Assembly: GCA_002399735.1 (NCBI GenBank)
Contig: DHEF01000014.1
Coordinates: 52,182 to 116,181 of the forward strand
Source: Chitinophagaceae bacterium UBA4857
Lineage (GTDB): Bacteria; Bacteroidota; Bacteroidia; Chitinophagales; Chitinophagaceae
Length of the DNA stretch: 64,000 nt
Direction of reading: 5' to 3'
This document shows, piece by piece, positions 17,191 through 26,769 of this stretch. The translations under genes were made by a program, and so were the position numbers. The notes beneath the pieces were generated by a model. That model did no database searches. It was not told the origin of the DNA and saw only the letters and a list, made by a program, of their open reading frames with translations. Each line of letters opens with the position of its first letter. Positions within the stretch are counted from its first letter, which is position 1.

Positions 17191-17350
17191 TGTGTTGATT
17201 TTTTAGTTTTATGCTGATTTGATTCTATTATTCTTTGAGCCTTGCATCCTTTGGCTTCGGCGCAACAAGCAATGATACCTAAGGATAACATTTTCGTACG
17301 GCTTGTAAGTCCATACTGTATAATTTGTACGTTGAATAATAACTATCCGG

Positions 17351-17673
17351 TTAGCTATTGATAAGGTTTAATAATAAAAAAGGAATTTCTACCCATACAT
17401 CTTTCAGGTTTTTATCTAAGAGGTGAAAGCAAATGATTATTAGAATACCAGTTGTCATAAGAAAGTTTCCTATACAAAAGTTTTGAGATGCAGTATAAGG
17501 AAGGCTGCAATCACCGTAATGGTACCATTTACCATAAGGGCCGTTTTGTTAAAGACCCACTTATTAAACATTTGTAACATTTCAGGTTTGCACGAGAACA
17601 TGGCATGCCCTTGTTTGATACTCATAAACACAGCCACAATAGTAGGTGCAGTATTGATAATCTTAAAAATCAT
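17351..17673 (-). pseudogene. Frameshifted small integral membrane protein
   Basis: From ATG 17673 a 67-residue frame ends in TAG at 17470-17472 with FLILHLKTFV. Directly after it, another frame (17470 down to TAA 17351-17353) encodes 39 residues, GNFLMTTGILIIICFHLLDK followed by NLKDVWVEIPFLLLNLINS. Joined, they give one roughly 106-residue protein with about four hydrophobic helices and a continuous hydrophobic pattern across the junction. A single indel near 17470 explains the break. It could be a true mutation or a sequencing error. Function unknown; the pattern resembles small DoxX-like or unnamed Bacteroidota membrane proteins. Confidence 0.72.
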
Positions 17674-17884
17674 AGGTAGTCAGCTTTAGGTGTTAAAGAG
17701 ATAAAATAAATACATTTTATTGTATTCACCATTTTTAATAGTAGAATATCAATTAAATTATAATATAAGTTACATAAACAAAGTTAACTTGTCTGTAAAA
17801 CACACATTAAACAGTTTAAAAAGCAGCTATGTCATTTTTTTGATATTAATCAAATCAACTAAATAAAAGTACATTTTTTAATGA

Positions 17885-18062
17885 TATTCTGAGACTCAAG
17901 GGGTGACGGATAGTAGTGAAAAGTCCTGAGAAAACTGTGTAGCTAAGATTAAGATATAGGGTAAAAGTGAATAACCCTTGCAGCAGGCTTTTACCCATAT
18001 AACCTGTAGCTTCCTGTCGGATTTGTAATGGATAGCCACTAGCAGTTCTGCCAATGACGGCT
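17885..18062 (+). repeat. Family-2 fold-back element, copy 1
   Basis: It contains CGGATAGTAGTGAAAAGTCC (17907-17926) and CGGATTTGTAATGGATAGCC (about 18018-18037), both with close relatives at 21.9-22.0 kb. Between them is an inverted repeat, ATATAGGGTAAAAG against CTTTTACCCATAT. It lies just beyond the stop of the sucrose-phosphate synthase gene. The rest of the 17674-18063 gap is AT-rich and shows no gene. Confidence 0.7.
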
Positions 18063-18063
18063 C

Positions 18064-20253
18064 CTAATTTAAAAAGTCTTTTATACTTGCCAAATGATGA
18101 TAAATGCCTTCTAACACGCCTTTGGCTATTCTGTTTTTTGCAAAGTAAATTGATCTGTATTTTTTCAAGCTTTCCAATTCGGGACTATAATTAGATACAA
18201 CAATAGCTTTTGTTTTACCACTGAGCATATCTTTATCATTACCGCCATTACCGGCTGTAATAATACGATTTAAGGGTTGGTTCCATTTATAACTAAGGTA
18301 ACGTACTGCACTTCCTTTGCTTGCACGAAAAGGAAGTAAGTCTAAGAATTTATTATCGGTTAATAATACTTTTGCCCTGAATTTATTATCATCCAGGAAT
18401 TTATATAAATCAGACAAATCGTTTTCGTTAAAAAAATCTTCGACGTAATAGCTCAGCTTAAACGGCCATTGTGCATCATCTTCTTGCATGCGTAGCCCGG
18501 GAAAACGTTGTAAGGATTCTTTTAACTCCTCACGTTTCCATTGATTATCTATATGACTTTCCCAACCTTTGTCCGGTATTAATTTATCGGTATAATAAAT
18601 TTCTGTACCGGCGGAACAGATTAGCATATCCGGATTAGGCAGATTATACTTTTCAATAGCCTGTTGCGTAATAATTTTATTCCGTCCGCTTGCAATACCA
18701 AAAACAACATCAGCCTGATGATTGTTTACCCACTCTGTTAAAATATCCAAACCTTCAACATCAGATCCTTCTACTAATGTGCCATCCAAATCAGAGATAA
18801 TAAACAACTTTGCATTAGCCAGTTTTTTACCATATGCTGTTTTATTTACAAAGTTTAAAGAGGTATTGTTATTTTGTTCAAACAAATCATTTACAATACC
18901 TAAATATTTATCGGCAAAAGATGGCCAGGAGTATAATTCTTTCGCAGCTACTACCCCATTTGCAGAATATTTTTCCCACAAGGTTTGATCGGCAATTATT
19001 TTTTTAAGTGCAGTAGCAATTGCATCGGGGTCTTCTACATCTACTAATAAGCCATTATCACATTTTTCTAAAATTTCTTTGGGACCACCCGTTGGCGATG
19101 CTACCACAGGCAAACCACAAGCCGCGGCTTCTACAATAGTTAATCCAAAATTTTCACCCGGCGTGGCATTCACAAACACCCCTTTTTTTCGAGCCGCTAA
19201 GCGATATATTTCAGGTACATCTAATTTAGGATCGTTCTTTTTGGGAATAGCCATCTTACCATACAAGTCATACTTATCTAACAATAATAAAAGATTAGTA
19301 AGTATATCCTTTTCGTCGTCGGGCATTACTGTAATATCTTTCCTAACCCCTGCGAAGATGGCAAGGTTAGCCATGGCCTGTAGCTCTTTGTCTTGCCCGT
19401 AAGATTGAATAATCGTTTCGAAATTTTTTCGTTTATCCGCTCTACCAATTGAAAGTATTATCGGTTTGTTAGGATTAAACAAAAACCTTTCCATTTCGGA
19501 GTTAACCTTGTATAAGGTTTGCTCCTGCTCTACCGGCATGCTATACGATGGCATATCCAACCGATAGAAAGGATAAAAAATATCGGAGCTTACACCCGGT
19601 GCTATTACGTGAAACTTGCCATGACCGTAATTGTTGTAACGGGTATATTGACTTTCGATGATATGTTGTGTGCTGGCGATTATTACATCAGCGCTTTTCA
19701 ATACCATCTCTTCTACTTCAATACGTTTTTCCATATTGAATTTCTCATCAATCTTTTCTTCTGTCAATCCTTCATTAAGCAATAACTCTTTTTTATTACG
19801 ACCTAATGAATGACTGGTAGCAAAAAATGGTATACCAAATATTTCGCTAATGTGACTGGCTAAATAATTTCCATCGGCATAATGTCCATGCACCACATCG
19901 GGCACATCGGCATCCTTCTCAATAAAATGTAATGTTTTATCGATAAATTCATCAAGATAATCCCAGAGTGTTTCTTTTTTTCTGTAAGTGTTACCACCAC
20001 AGTTTATTCTGACAATACGAGCTTTCTCGTTAACTACTTCAATTTCATTTTCGTAAGAAGGAGCAACTCTTTTATCACTAATCCTGCGAGTAAATAAATC
20101 AACCTTTCTTATTTGTGGGTGTTTAGAAAGACTGTCCAACATTTCTAACAGGTATTTTACTTGTCCGCCTGTATCAGGATCTCTACCAATTTCGGGTTCG
20201 TTGAATCTTATGAGGCCATGGGGGCTGTATAACTGTACGTAATATTCTTCCAT
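18064..20253 (-). CDS. Sucrose-phosphate synthase fused to sucrose-phosphate phosphatase-like HAD domain
   Basis: 729 residues from the ATG at 20253; an upstream in-frame TTG is rejected because conserved sequence begins at MEEYYVQLYSPHGLIR. The GT4 part (1-470) shows GRDPDTGGQ (23-31), HGHYADGN, SIGRADKRKN and the nucleotide-sugar motif PGENFGLTIVEAAACGLP. The HAD part (from about 484) starts DLDGTLV and includes the Mg-binding GNGGNDKDML, as in sucrose-phosphatase. Such fusions make sucrose 6-phosphate from UDP- or ADP-glucose and fructose 6-phosphate, then dephosphorylate it. Cytoplasmic. Divergent from a GH32-like gene, which supports sucrose metabolism. A related glycoside such as glucosylglycerate is not excluded. 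Confidence 0.88.
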   Translation of the reverse strand: MEEYYVQLYSPHGLIRFNEPEIGRDPDTGGQVKYLLEMLDSLSKHPQIRKVDLFTRRISDKRVAPSYENEIEVVNEKARIVRINCGGNTYRKKETLWDYLDEFIDKTLHFIEKDADVPDVVHGHYADGNYLASHISEIFGIPFFATSHSLGRNKKELLLNEGLTEEKIDEKFNMEKRIEVEEMVLKSADVIIASTQHIIESQYTRYNNYGHGKFHVIAPGVSSDIFYPFYRLDMPSYSMPVEQEQTLYKVNSEMERFLFNPNKPIILSIGRADKRKNFETIIQSYGQDKELQAMANLAIFAGVRKDITVMPDDEKDILTNLLLLLDKYDLYGKMAIPKKNDPKLDVPEIYRLAARKKGVFVNATPGENFGLTIVEAAACGLPVVASPTGGPKEILEKCDNGLLVDVEDPDAIATALKKIIADQTLWEKYSANGVVAAKELYSWPSFADKYLGIVNDLFEQNNNTSLNFVNKTAYGKKLANAKLFIISDLDGTLVEGSDVEGLDILTEWVNNHQADVVFGIASGRNKIITQQAIEKYNLPNPDMLICSAGTEIYYTDKLIPDKGWESHIDNQWKREELKESLQRFPGLRMQEDDAQWPFKLSYYVEDFFNENDLSDLYKFLDDNKFRAKVLLTDNKFLDLLPFRASKGSAVRYLSYKWNQPLNRIITAGNGGNDKDMLSGKTKAIVVSNYSPELESLKKYRSIYFAKNRIAKGVLEGIYHHLASIKDFLN

Positions 20254-20344
20254 CCCTTTCCTTTTTGTTAACTTCGTAAAGGTAGCCAAAACTCTTCTCT
20301 TATGTGTTCATTTAATTATTTCATTAAACTGAAAATAGAAGATT

Positions 20345-21814
20345 ATGTATTCAGGTTCGGGTTTTAGCGATTGGGAAATTGGCGATATTACTGTTATCAT
20401 TCACGATGATGTTTATCATTTATTCCATTTAATTATTCCTAATCATGATTATATAGCACATGCCACTTCGCATGATGGGATTTCCTGGAAAAGAGTAAAC
20501 AATGCTTTGTTTGTAGGACATCCCGGCGAATGGGACGATGATATGTTATGGACCATGCATGTTGTACAGGAAGGTGAAACATTTGAAATGTATTATACCG
20601 GACTACAGCGTAAAGATCGTGGTGTAATATCAAGAGTAGGGTTTGCTTCATCAACAAACCTGATTGACTGGACAAAAAATAATAAAAAAGGGTACCCCAT
20701 TGAGCCCGATGATATTTTTTATGAAGCTCATGAAAAAAATCCACGTAAATGGATAAGTTTTAGAGACCCTTATAAATTTGACCACGAAGGAGAAAGTTAT
20801 TTATTAATAGCCGCACGCAGTGTAGAAGGGCCTGTATCACGAAGAGGATGTGTAGGTTTGGTAAAAATTACGAACGATGTAATTGAATATTTACCGCCTT
20901 TGCTTTATCCATTGGTGTATGATGATATTGAATGCCCCTGTGTTTTTCAATTAAATGGAAGGTTTTATTTAATAGGTTCGATAAGAGAAGATATAAAAAT
21001 AAGATATTGGTTTGCACCAGAGTTTATGGGTGAATACCACTCCTTTCACGAAGATGTTTTATTACCACCAGGTAATTATGCAGCAAGAGTAGTAGAAGAC
21101 GGTGAACATTTATTAGTTTATAACTTTTTTTATGCTTTTGGTGAAATAAATGCCTTGAGGGTATTGCCACCGCCTAAACAGTTAAGTACTGATGAGCGTG
21201 GGAGGTTGATACTAAAAAGTTATTATCGTTGGGATGAAATGATTACTAAAACTTACAAGCAACCTGAGTTTGATACATTTAAAACTATACTAAAAAATCC
21301 GACAGCATTTTCATCGATTGAAGATGACAAGTTTTTTTGTGGATCGAGAAGTGGCTATGAAATATTCTGTTTTGAAAAACCTTCCGACTCGTTTAAATGG
21401 GAAGGCATACTTACCGTTGAAGGCATGGGAAAACTAGGGCTGGTTTGTGATATGGATAATGATGGCAACGGTTACTTTATTTCGTTTGATATTACACATG
21501 GCGTAACTAATATCAGGGCCTGGGGTTTTAACCCGAAGGATAATAAAAACAATTTTATTTTTAATAACATTCAGACGGCTTTTTTTACCATGACAACCAC
21601 GAACTCATTACATTTTAGTTTGATCAGATATGGTAATTATATTGAACTATCGGTAAATGGTATTGTTAAGCTTACCCTTATGGACTATGCTTTTTCGGGA
21701 AAGGGAATAGGATTGTATTCGGCTTCATCAGTTATATCTATACAAAATTCTTTATTACATGTTTTACCCGACCCTGAAGAAGAATATGTTAAACCTGAAG
21801 AGCCGGTAATATAA
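20345..21814 (+). CDS. GH32-like (clan J) glycoside hydrolase, cytoplasmic
   Basis: 489 residues without a signal peptide. The N-terminal five-bladed propeller has the GH32/GH68 landmarks: nucleophile-position Asp in GD14I, the RDP motif at 140-142 (SFRDPYKF) and the acid/base EC motif at 196-197 (DIECPC). The C-terminal part (about 330-475) looks like the GH32 beta-sandwich. The classical WMNDPNG start is absent, so it belongs to a divergent subgroup. Likely substrate: sucrose or another fructoside in the cytoplasm. It is divergent from the sucrose-phosphate synthase/phosphatase gene with a 91-bp shared upstream region, and a fold-back element follows its stop. Confidence 0.8.
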   Translation: MYSGSGFSDWEIGDITVIIHDDVYHLFHLIIPNHDYIAHATSHDGISWKRVNNALFVGHPGEWDDDMLWTMHVVQEGETFEMYYTGLQRKDRGVISRVGFASSTNLIDWTKNNKKGYPIEPDDIFYEAHEKNPRKWISFRDPYKFDHEGESYLLIAARSVEGPVSRRGCVGLVKITNDVIEYLPPLLYPLVYDDIECPCVFQLNGRFYLIGSIREDIKIRYWFAPEFMGEYHSFHEDVLLPPGNYAARVVEDGEHLLVYNFFYAFGEINALRVLPPPKQLSTDERGRLILKSYYRWDEMITKTYKQPEFDTFKTILKNPTAFSSIEDDKFFCGSRSGYEIFCFEKPSDSFKWEGILTVEGMGKLGLVCDMDNDGNGYFISFDITHGVTNIRAWGFNPKDNKNNFIFNNIQTAFFTMTTTNSLHFSLIRYGNYIELSVNGIVKLTLMDYAFSGKGIGLYSASSVISIQNSLLHVLPDPEEEYVKPEEPVI

Positions 21815-21834
21815 AAAAGATATACCAGCGAGTA

Positions 21835-22062
21835 ATATTGCTGATGGTTATTCTACTGTTGAAAGGCCGGCGGATAGAAATGGAAAGCCCGGTGAGGAAA
21901 AGGTGTGTGGCATAAGGTATAGGGCCAATGGATGAAGCATTGTAATAAATAAAACTTTTACCTTTAAACCTATGCCCTATACCTTACTTGTGCCGGACTT
22001 GTAATGGATAGCCGCCACTGCTGGTGATAGTAGCACTGTTGCTGATGGCCCACTTAAAAATA
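21835..22062 (+). repeat. Family-2 fold-back element, copy 2
   Basis: It shares GGATAG...TGGAAAG and CCGGACTTGTAATGGATAGCC with the 17.9-kb copy, in the same orientation. The middle is a perfect 13-bp inverted repeat, TAAGGTATAGGGC against GCCCTATACCTTA, with a loop of about 50 nt. It fills the gap between the GH32-like gene and the histidine kinase. Confidence 0.75.
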
Positions 22063-22068
22063 AACATT

Positions 22069-25000
22069 TTATTCTTCAGATTTTACAAGTGGTAGCTGTA
22101 CAAAAAATGTTGTGCCTACGTTTTCAAAAGTGGTAAACCAGATATGGCCGCGGGCTTGTTCTACAATACCTTTACACATGGCTAAGCCTAAACCTGTGCC
22201 TGATGTTTTGGTAGTAAAGTTGGGTGTAAAAATATTTGCCTGAAAATCTTTTGGAATACCCACACCATTATCGGCAATACTTAGTAAAACAGTATCGCCA
22301 CTTATACTTTCGGTAATTGTAATAGTTGCATCATACTTCTCGTGCAATGCATCAATGGCATTGATGATTAGGTTGGTAAACAATCTGTTCATCTGCGTTC
22401 TGTCGGCAGCAACATAAATAGGCTGACCAATAGGTTGCCATTTAATTGTAACTGCACTATTGGCACTATGTAGGTCTATTTGTTTTCTTATTTTATCGTG
22501 TAAATCAAATACTTCAACTTTTACATTACCAATATTGGCAAACTGCGAAAAATCGGAAGCAATTTTTGACAAGTGATCAATTTGCTCCACCAAAGTGTTG
22601 GCTACATTTTGCGATAACTTGGACACATCGGGGTGATTACTATTGATAGCTTTTTGCAAATATTGCAAACTAAGCTTCATGGGTGTAAGCGGATTTTTTA
22701 TTTCATGCGCTACCTGCCTTGCCATTTCACGCCACGCCCCTTCCCTTTCTGATTTTGCAAGTGTTGTTGCGCTGGCATCTAATTTACTTACCATGGTATT
22801 GTACTCATCCACCAACTGCCCTATTTCATCATTACGTGGCCAATCAATTTTTTCGTTGCTTTTGCTAAGGTTAACCTCACGCATTTTTAAGCTGATAAGT
22901 GTAAACGACTGCGTAATACGATTGGTAATGATTAACGCAATTACACCGGCAATTAAAAATATAAATGCGTTTAAGATGATGATGGTGATAAGAAAATTGG
23001 ATATTTCCTGCTTTAATTCCTGCTCGGATGTAAAATACGGAATACCTAAATATGCATATACAATTCCGTTATGATCACGTACCGGCGCATAAACACTAAG
23101 ATAAGAAAGACGACCGATAGTTTCTTTTTGTACATGTTGTACATAACGCAGTTTACTTAAGTTGTAAAAAGCAACAGGGTCTATTTTACTGCTTAATACG
23201 CCTTGTGTATATACTTCCTTTTGTGAGGATACTTTTAAATCGCCACTGAGATCGTAAATATTTACGTCCACGCCATGTATGTCCGAAACTTCTTCCAGAA
23301 TTTTTTGTACCCTGCTTTCGCTGTTGCCGGTTGAATCTTTATCCGTTTCGCCTCCAGGTATTAAATTTAGACCCACACCAATTTCCTGCTGCATCTGCTT
23401 AAGCATAATATTCATGGTACGGCTTAACTTATCACTATTATTTTTTTCATACCTGTTGATAAAAAACGAGATAGTCGCAATACCAATAACCAAAAATGAA
23501 AACAAGCTTACAAAAATAAATGTGTTATGTACCTGGTTCCTGATACTTACATAAAATACAGAACGCAACTCTTTTACTTTATGACCATATTTAAACAAGA
23601 AGGATAATAACTGTACTACTGCTACCAATAGTAAAAAGGCGCAAAAGAGATAAGAGAATAAACTGATAGATTCAATGAGCGTATCACGCTTACGCACCAT
23701 TACAGCAACCTTTTCGTTACTGGCACGGTACCATAATTCGTCAAACTCATCTTTAGGTCTTGTTACATATTGATCTTTAGGAACCTGATCCTGCGAAAGC
23801 CAGGTTGGGAATGGATACTTACCGGTAGAAGTCATTAACCTACCGGCATTATAAACAGCATAAGAATAAATGGGTGAGCTCTCGGGGTCATTTTTCTTAA
23901 ACTGCCTGAACAGTTCCGGAAACAATGCATCGCTGCTGTATTTTTTAGGTAAGGAAACAAAAAAGAAAGAGCCCATTTTGTTACCTAACGAATCTTTTAC
24001 TATTCTTTCAGTAATATAAGCGTACTTATCAAATGAAGTTTCATAATAAAATAAATCAGTTATACCTGTTGGCCTTGATTGAACTTTTATAATTGTATTA
24101 AGGTCATTATAAGAGCTAGCCTCAGTATTGTTAACAGGATTATCCAGCGAATCGAAAACAAAAAGGTTCGTAGTAAATTTATCGCGGTAACCGGAATAGT
24201 TCATATTAACAATGCTATCCCTTAATTGCTCGTTATCCAACGAATCGTGAAAACGGTGAAAATTATCGCTCAGAAAATCATTGTCCAGGTAAGCAATAGC
24301 AATACTCATCAGGTTTTCGCTGGAGGGGTCGTACTGCTCGGCAATTTTTAATATGTAAAACTTTCTCCGTGCCCATTCTGCATTTTTATTTTCGTGCAAC
24401 ATAATGGCTGATATGGAAGTACAGAAAACAAAAATCCAGAATAAAATACCTGCTATATTAAATCGTAAACGATAAAGTATTAAACCATCCCTGCTTACCA
24501 ACCATGTGTAACCAATTAACCATAATAAAACCGGTAAGTAAAATAAGACCTCCTTATTACTAGGGTTAAACGTTAAGTAAACTAAGCCTGAAAAACCAAT
24601 GGCCAGATAAATTAAAAAGGTTCGTCCCCTAAACACCACTGTCATTAACCGGAATAACAACTGTGTAAAATAGTAGTACGATAAGGACAACGTAGCCAGT
24701 ACAATAAAACCAAAACCGGTGTAAATGGTAAGACTAAAAAAATCAGTTACATCAAAAGATATTTTTGAATCGGCCACAATACTGCGAATTGTACTGGCAA
24801 CGTAAAATGTAGATGCAATTAGTAACACCAGGCAAATAACCCCTAAAACCCATACGCTGGTTTTTTTCCATCCCGTAAAATCTATTTGCCTGTGTTGTAG
24901 CTTAAACCAGCTAAAAATAATAATCCAGGAAAAAATAGCCGAGTTTATCAATAAATCGCCCAGGGAACGTTGCACAAAGTTGGAACCATATATTGCCGGA

Positions 25001-25830
25001 TCAAACAATTCGTACTGCCGCAGGTTAAAAAAATGAGGATACAGGTAACTTACAACCCTTAAACAAATCAGCGTGATGGCTATTACACCAATACCGGCCC
25101 AAACCGATTTTGTACGTACCAATCTGTCAGCAGTTGTCTGCATGGCCAATAGTAACAAAAATAAACCCGCTACACGAAGCACTATGGTAATCCAGTTACT
25201 TTTTAAAATATTATCAGCCGCTTTTTTCTCCAGATAAAACAACGCTTTTCCTTCACGGGTTTTAACCGGATACTCCGTTACTTTATTGGCTATCTCTATA
25301 CGATTTTCGGCCGATGCATTGTATGTAAACTCTCTGGGTAAGTAATCGGTTTGTATAAAAAAAGATGATCTAACCAACACCATACCATATGCTGTAACTC
25401 CCGGTAATGAAGGAACCTGCTTACGTATAACATAATAGTAGCCATTGGTAAGATGATAAAAATATTCACCATCTTTTTCTTCTAATACTTCCTGGGGTGG
25501 TAATATTTTTTGTGTACTCCAAAATAAAATATTGGGTTCATAAGGGCCGTCTTTATATAAAAAAAGGCTTGTGTTATCATAGTTTGTTTGGGCTATATCA
25601 TGCAGGTCATTGGTATGTAGTGTTAATTTGCGTAACAGCAATGTATCTTCTAAAAAAGCATCAAAATGCCGGGCTTCCCGTGACAGGTAAAGCTCAGCCT
25701 GCGCTATGTCGCCAATGATGGCGGGTTTACTGAAATAAATTTTTTCGGTAATAAAAGAGGCGGCAAAAAGCAACAGCGCAGTAAACGCCAATGCAAATTT
25801 TGAAAAAAAGGTTCTGTTTAGCTTAGCCAC
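22069..25830 (-). CDS. Large multi-pass sensor histidine kinase with HAMP domain
   Basis: 1253 residues. The first two-thirds contain many hydrophobic helices and periplasmic loops (helices near 10-30, 215-240, 245-265, about 280-490 and 730-800). A dCache-like loop, a late helix and a HAMP region (near 950-1010) precede the kinase core. HisKA has phosphoacceptor H1042 (VAHEIKNPLTP); HATPase_c has N1153/N1157, DNGVGI (1187-1192) and GTGLGLA (1211-1217). The architecture is NtrY-like; signal and response regulator are unknown, and no regulator gene is adjacent. The start is GTG; its G is also the last base of the mazG TAG stop, implying translational coupling. Confidence 0.9.
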   Translation of the reverse strand: MAKLNRTFFSKFALAFTALLLFAASFITEKIYFSKPAIIGDIAQAELYLSREARHFDAFLEDTLLLRKLTLHTNDLHDIAQTNYDNTSLFLYKDGPYEPNILFWSTQKILPPQEVLEEKDGEYFYHLTNGYYYVIRKQVPSLPGVTAYGMVLVRSSFFIQTDYLPREFTYNASAENRIEIANKVTEYPVKTREGKALFYLEKKAADNILKSNWITIVLRVAGLFLLLLAMQTTADRLVRTKSVWAGIGVIAITLICLRVVSYLYPHFFNLRQYELFDPAIYGSNFVQRSLGDLLINSAIFSWIIIFSWFKLQHRQIDFTGWKKTSVWVLGVICLVLLIASTFYVASTIRSIVADSKISFDVTDFFSLTIYTGFGFIVLATLSLSYYYFTQLLFRLMTVVFRGRTFLIYLAIGFSGLVYLTFNPSNKEVLFYLPVLLWLIGYTWLVSRDGLILYRLRFNIAGILFWIFVFCTSISAIMLHENKNAEWARRKFYILKIAEQYDPSSENLMSIAIAYLDNDFLSDNFHRFHDSLDNEQLRDSIVNMNYSGYRDKFTTNLFVFDSLDNPVNNTEASSYNDLNTIIKVQSRPTGITDLFYYETSFDKYAYITERIVKDSLGNKMGSFFFVSLPKKYSSDALFPELFRQFKKNDPESSPIYSYAVYNAGRLMTSTGKYPFPTWLSQDQVPKDQYVTRPKDEFDELWYRASNEKVAVMVRKRDTLIESISLFSYLFCAFLLLVAVVQLLSFLFKYGHKVKELRSVFYVSIRNQVHNTFIFVSLFSFLVIGIATISFFINRYEKNNSDKLSRTMNIMLKQMQQEIGVGLNLIPGGETDKDSTGNSESRVQKILEEVSDIHGVDVNIYDLSGDLKVSSQKEVYTQGVLSSKIDPVAFYNLSKLRYVQHVQKETIGRLSYLSVYAPVRDHNGIVYAYLGIPYFTSEQELKQEISNFLITIIILNAFIFLIAGVIALIITNRITQSFTLISLKMREVNLSKSNEKIDWPRNDEIGQLVDEYNTMVSKLDASATTLAKSEREGAWREMARQVAHEIKNPLTPMKLSLQYLQKAINSNHPDVSKLSQNVANTLVEQIDHLSKIASDFSQFANIGNVKVEVFDLHDKIRKQIDLHSANSAVTIKWQPIGQPIYVAADRTQMNRLFTNLIINAIDALHEKYDATITITESISGDTVLLSIADNGVGIPKDFQANIFTPNFTTKTSGTGLGLAMCKGIVEQARGHIWFTTFENVGTTFFVQLPLVKSEE

Positions 25831-26603
25831 TAGCTTTTTTGTTTTTTAATTGTATTCCATAACTCGTCCATCTCCATTAAATTCATTTCGCCTAAAACCT
25901 TCCCCTGCGCAGTTGCCAGCTCTTCCATTTGTGTAAACCTCTTTATAAACTTTCTATTGGTTAGTTCCAGCGCCGATTCTGCATCTACACGCAAAAACCG
26001 TGCATAATTAATTAAAGAGAACATTAAATCTCCAAATTCGGCCTCCGTAGCTGCTTTGTCATTAGCGGCAATAGCCTCTTTCAGCTCACCTATCTCCTCT
26101 TCCACCTTGTCCCAAACCTGTTCTTTTTCCTCCCATTCAAAGCCAACCTTCCGGGCTTTTTCCTGTAACCGGATGGCTTTAACCGTGGCCGGCAAACTGT
26201 TAGGCACACCACCCAATACCGACTTTTTCCCTTCGGACAGTTTTATCAGTTCCCAATTTCTTTTCACATCTTCCTCATCATTCACCTGTACATCACCATA
26301 AATATGCGGGTGACGTCTTATCAGTTTTTCGCAAACACCATCAATCACCTCATCAATAGTAAACTTTTGCTGCTCACTGGCAATTTTTGCATAAAAGACA
26401 ATATGCAGCAACACATCTCCCAATTCCTCCTTTATTCCGTCCCAATCATTATTGGTAATAGCATCAGCCAGTTCATAAGTTTCTTCTATGGTAAGTGTTC
26501 GTAAGGTTTGCTCGGTTTGTTTCTGATCCCAAGGGCATTTTTCCCGCAATTCATCCATTATTGTTAGCAACCTTTGTAAACCGTTTTTGCTGATTGTTTC
26601 CAT
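25830..26603 (-). CDS. mazG: Nucleoside triphosphate pyrophosphohydrolase MazG
   Basis: 257 residues with two tandem MazG domains, as in E. coli MazG (263 residues). The Mg-binding pattern EETYELADAI...EELGDVLLHI is in the N-terminal domain (about 38-75). The second copy is EEIGELKEAI...AEFGDLMFSLINYAR (about 168-205). It hydrolyses non-canonical and canonical NTPs to NMP and pyrophosphate, cleaning the nucleotide pool. Cytoplasmic. It overlaps the downstream histidine kinase gene by one base. Confidence 0.95.
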   Translation of the reverse strand: METISKNGLQRLLTIMDELREKCPWDQKQTEQTLRTLTIEETYELADAITNNDWDGIKEELGDVLLHIVFYAKIASEQQKFTIDEVIDGVCEKLIRRHPHIYGDVQVNDEEDVKRNWELIKLSEGKKSVLGGVPNSLPATVKAIRLQEKARKVGFEWEEKEQVWDKVEEEIGELKEAIAANDKAATEAEFGDLMFSLINYARFLRVDAESALELTNRKFIKRFTQMEELATAQGKVLGEMNLMEMDELWNTIKKQKS

Positions 26604-26743
26604 AAATAATTAAAATTAAACGCTAAATAAAGCATAAGTAAACGCCACCATGCACAAAAGCCTTGTCCTTCGCCAATACTAAAAAAATAATGCCACAAAT
26701 ATACACGACTATCCCACTTTTTACGTTTACTGCATAAATGAGC

Positions 26744-26751
26744 TATTTTTG
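26744..26751 (+). promoter_or_regulatory. Candidate -7 element for the 26.8-kb gene
   Basis: TATTTTTG matches TAnnTTTG exactly and lies 18 bp before the ATG at 26770. No good TTTG -33 element at the expected distance. Confidence 0.45.
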
Positions 26752-26769
26752 CAAAATAAATCCCAGTAC

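Noticed and set aside
17483..17689. A 68-codon plus-strand frame
   Set aside because: The opposite strand has the better membrane-protein pattern, which continues past a frameshift; the plus frame is its shadow.
22643..23074. A 143-codon plus-strand frame inside the histidine kinase gene
   Set aside because: It is antisense to the conserved HAMP/HisKA region, with no recognisable motifs of its own.
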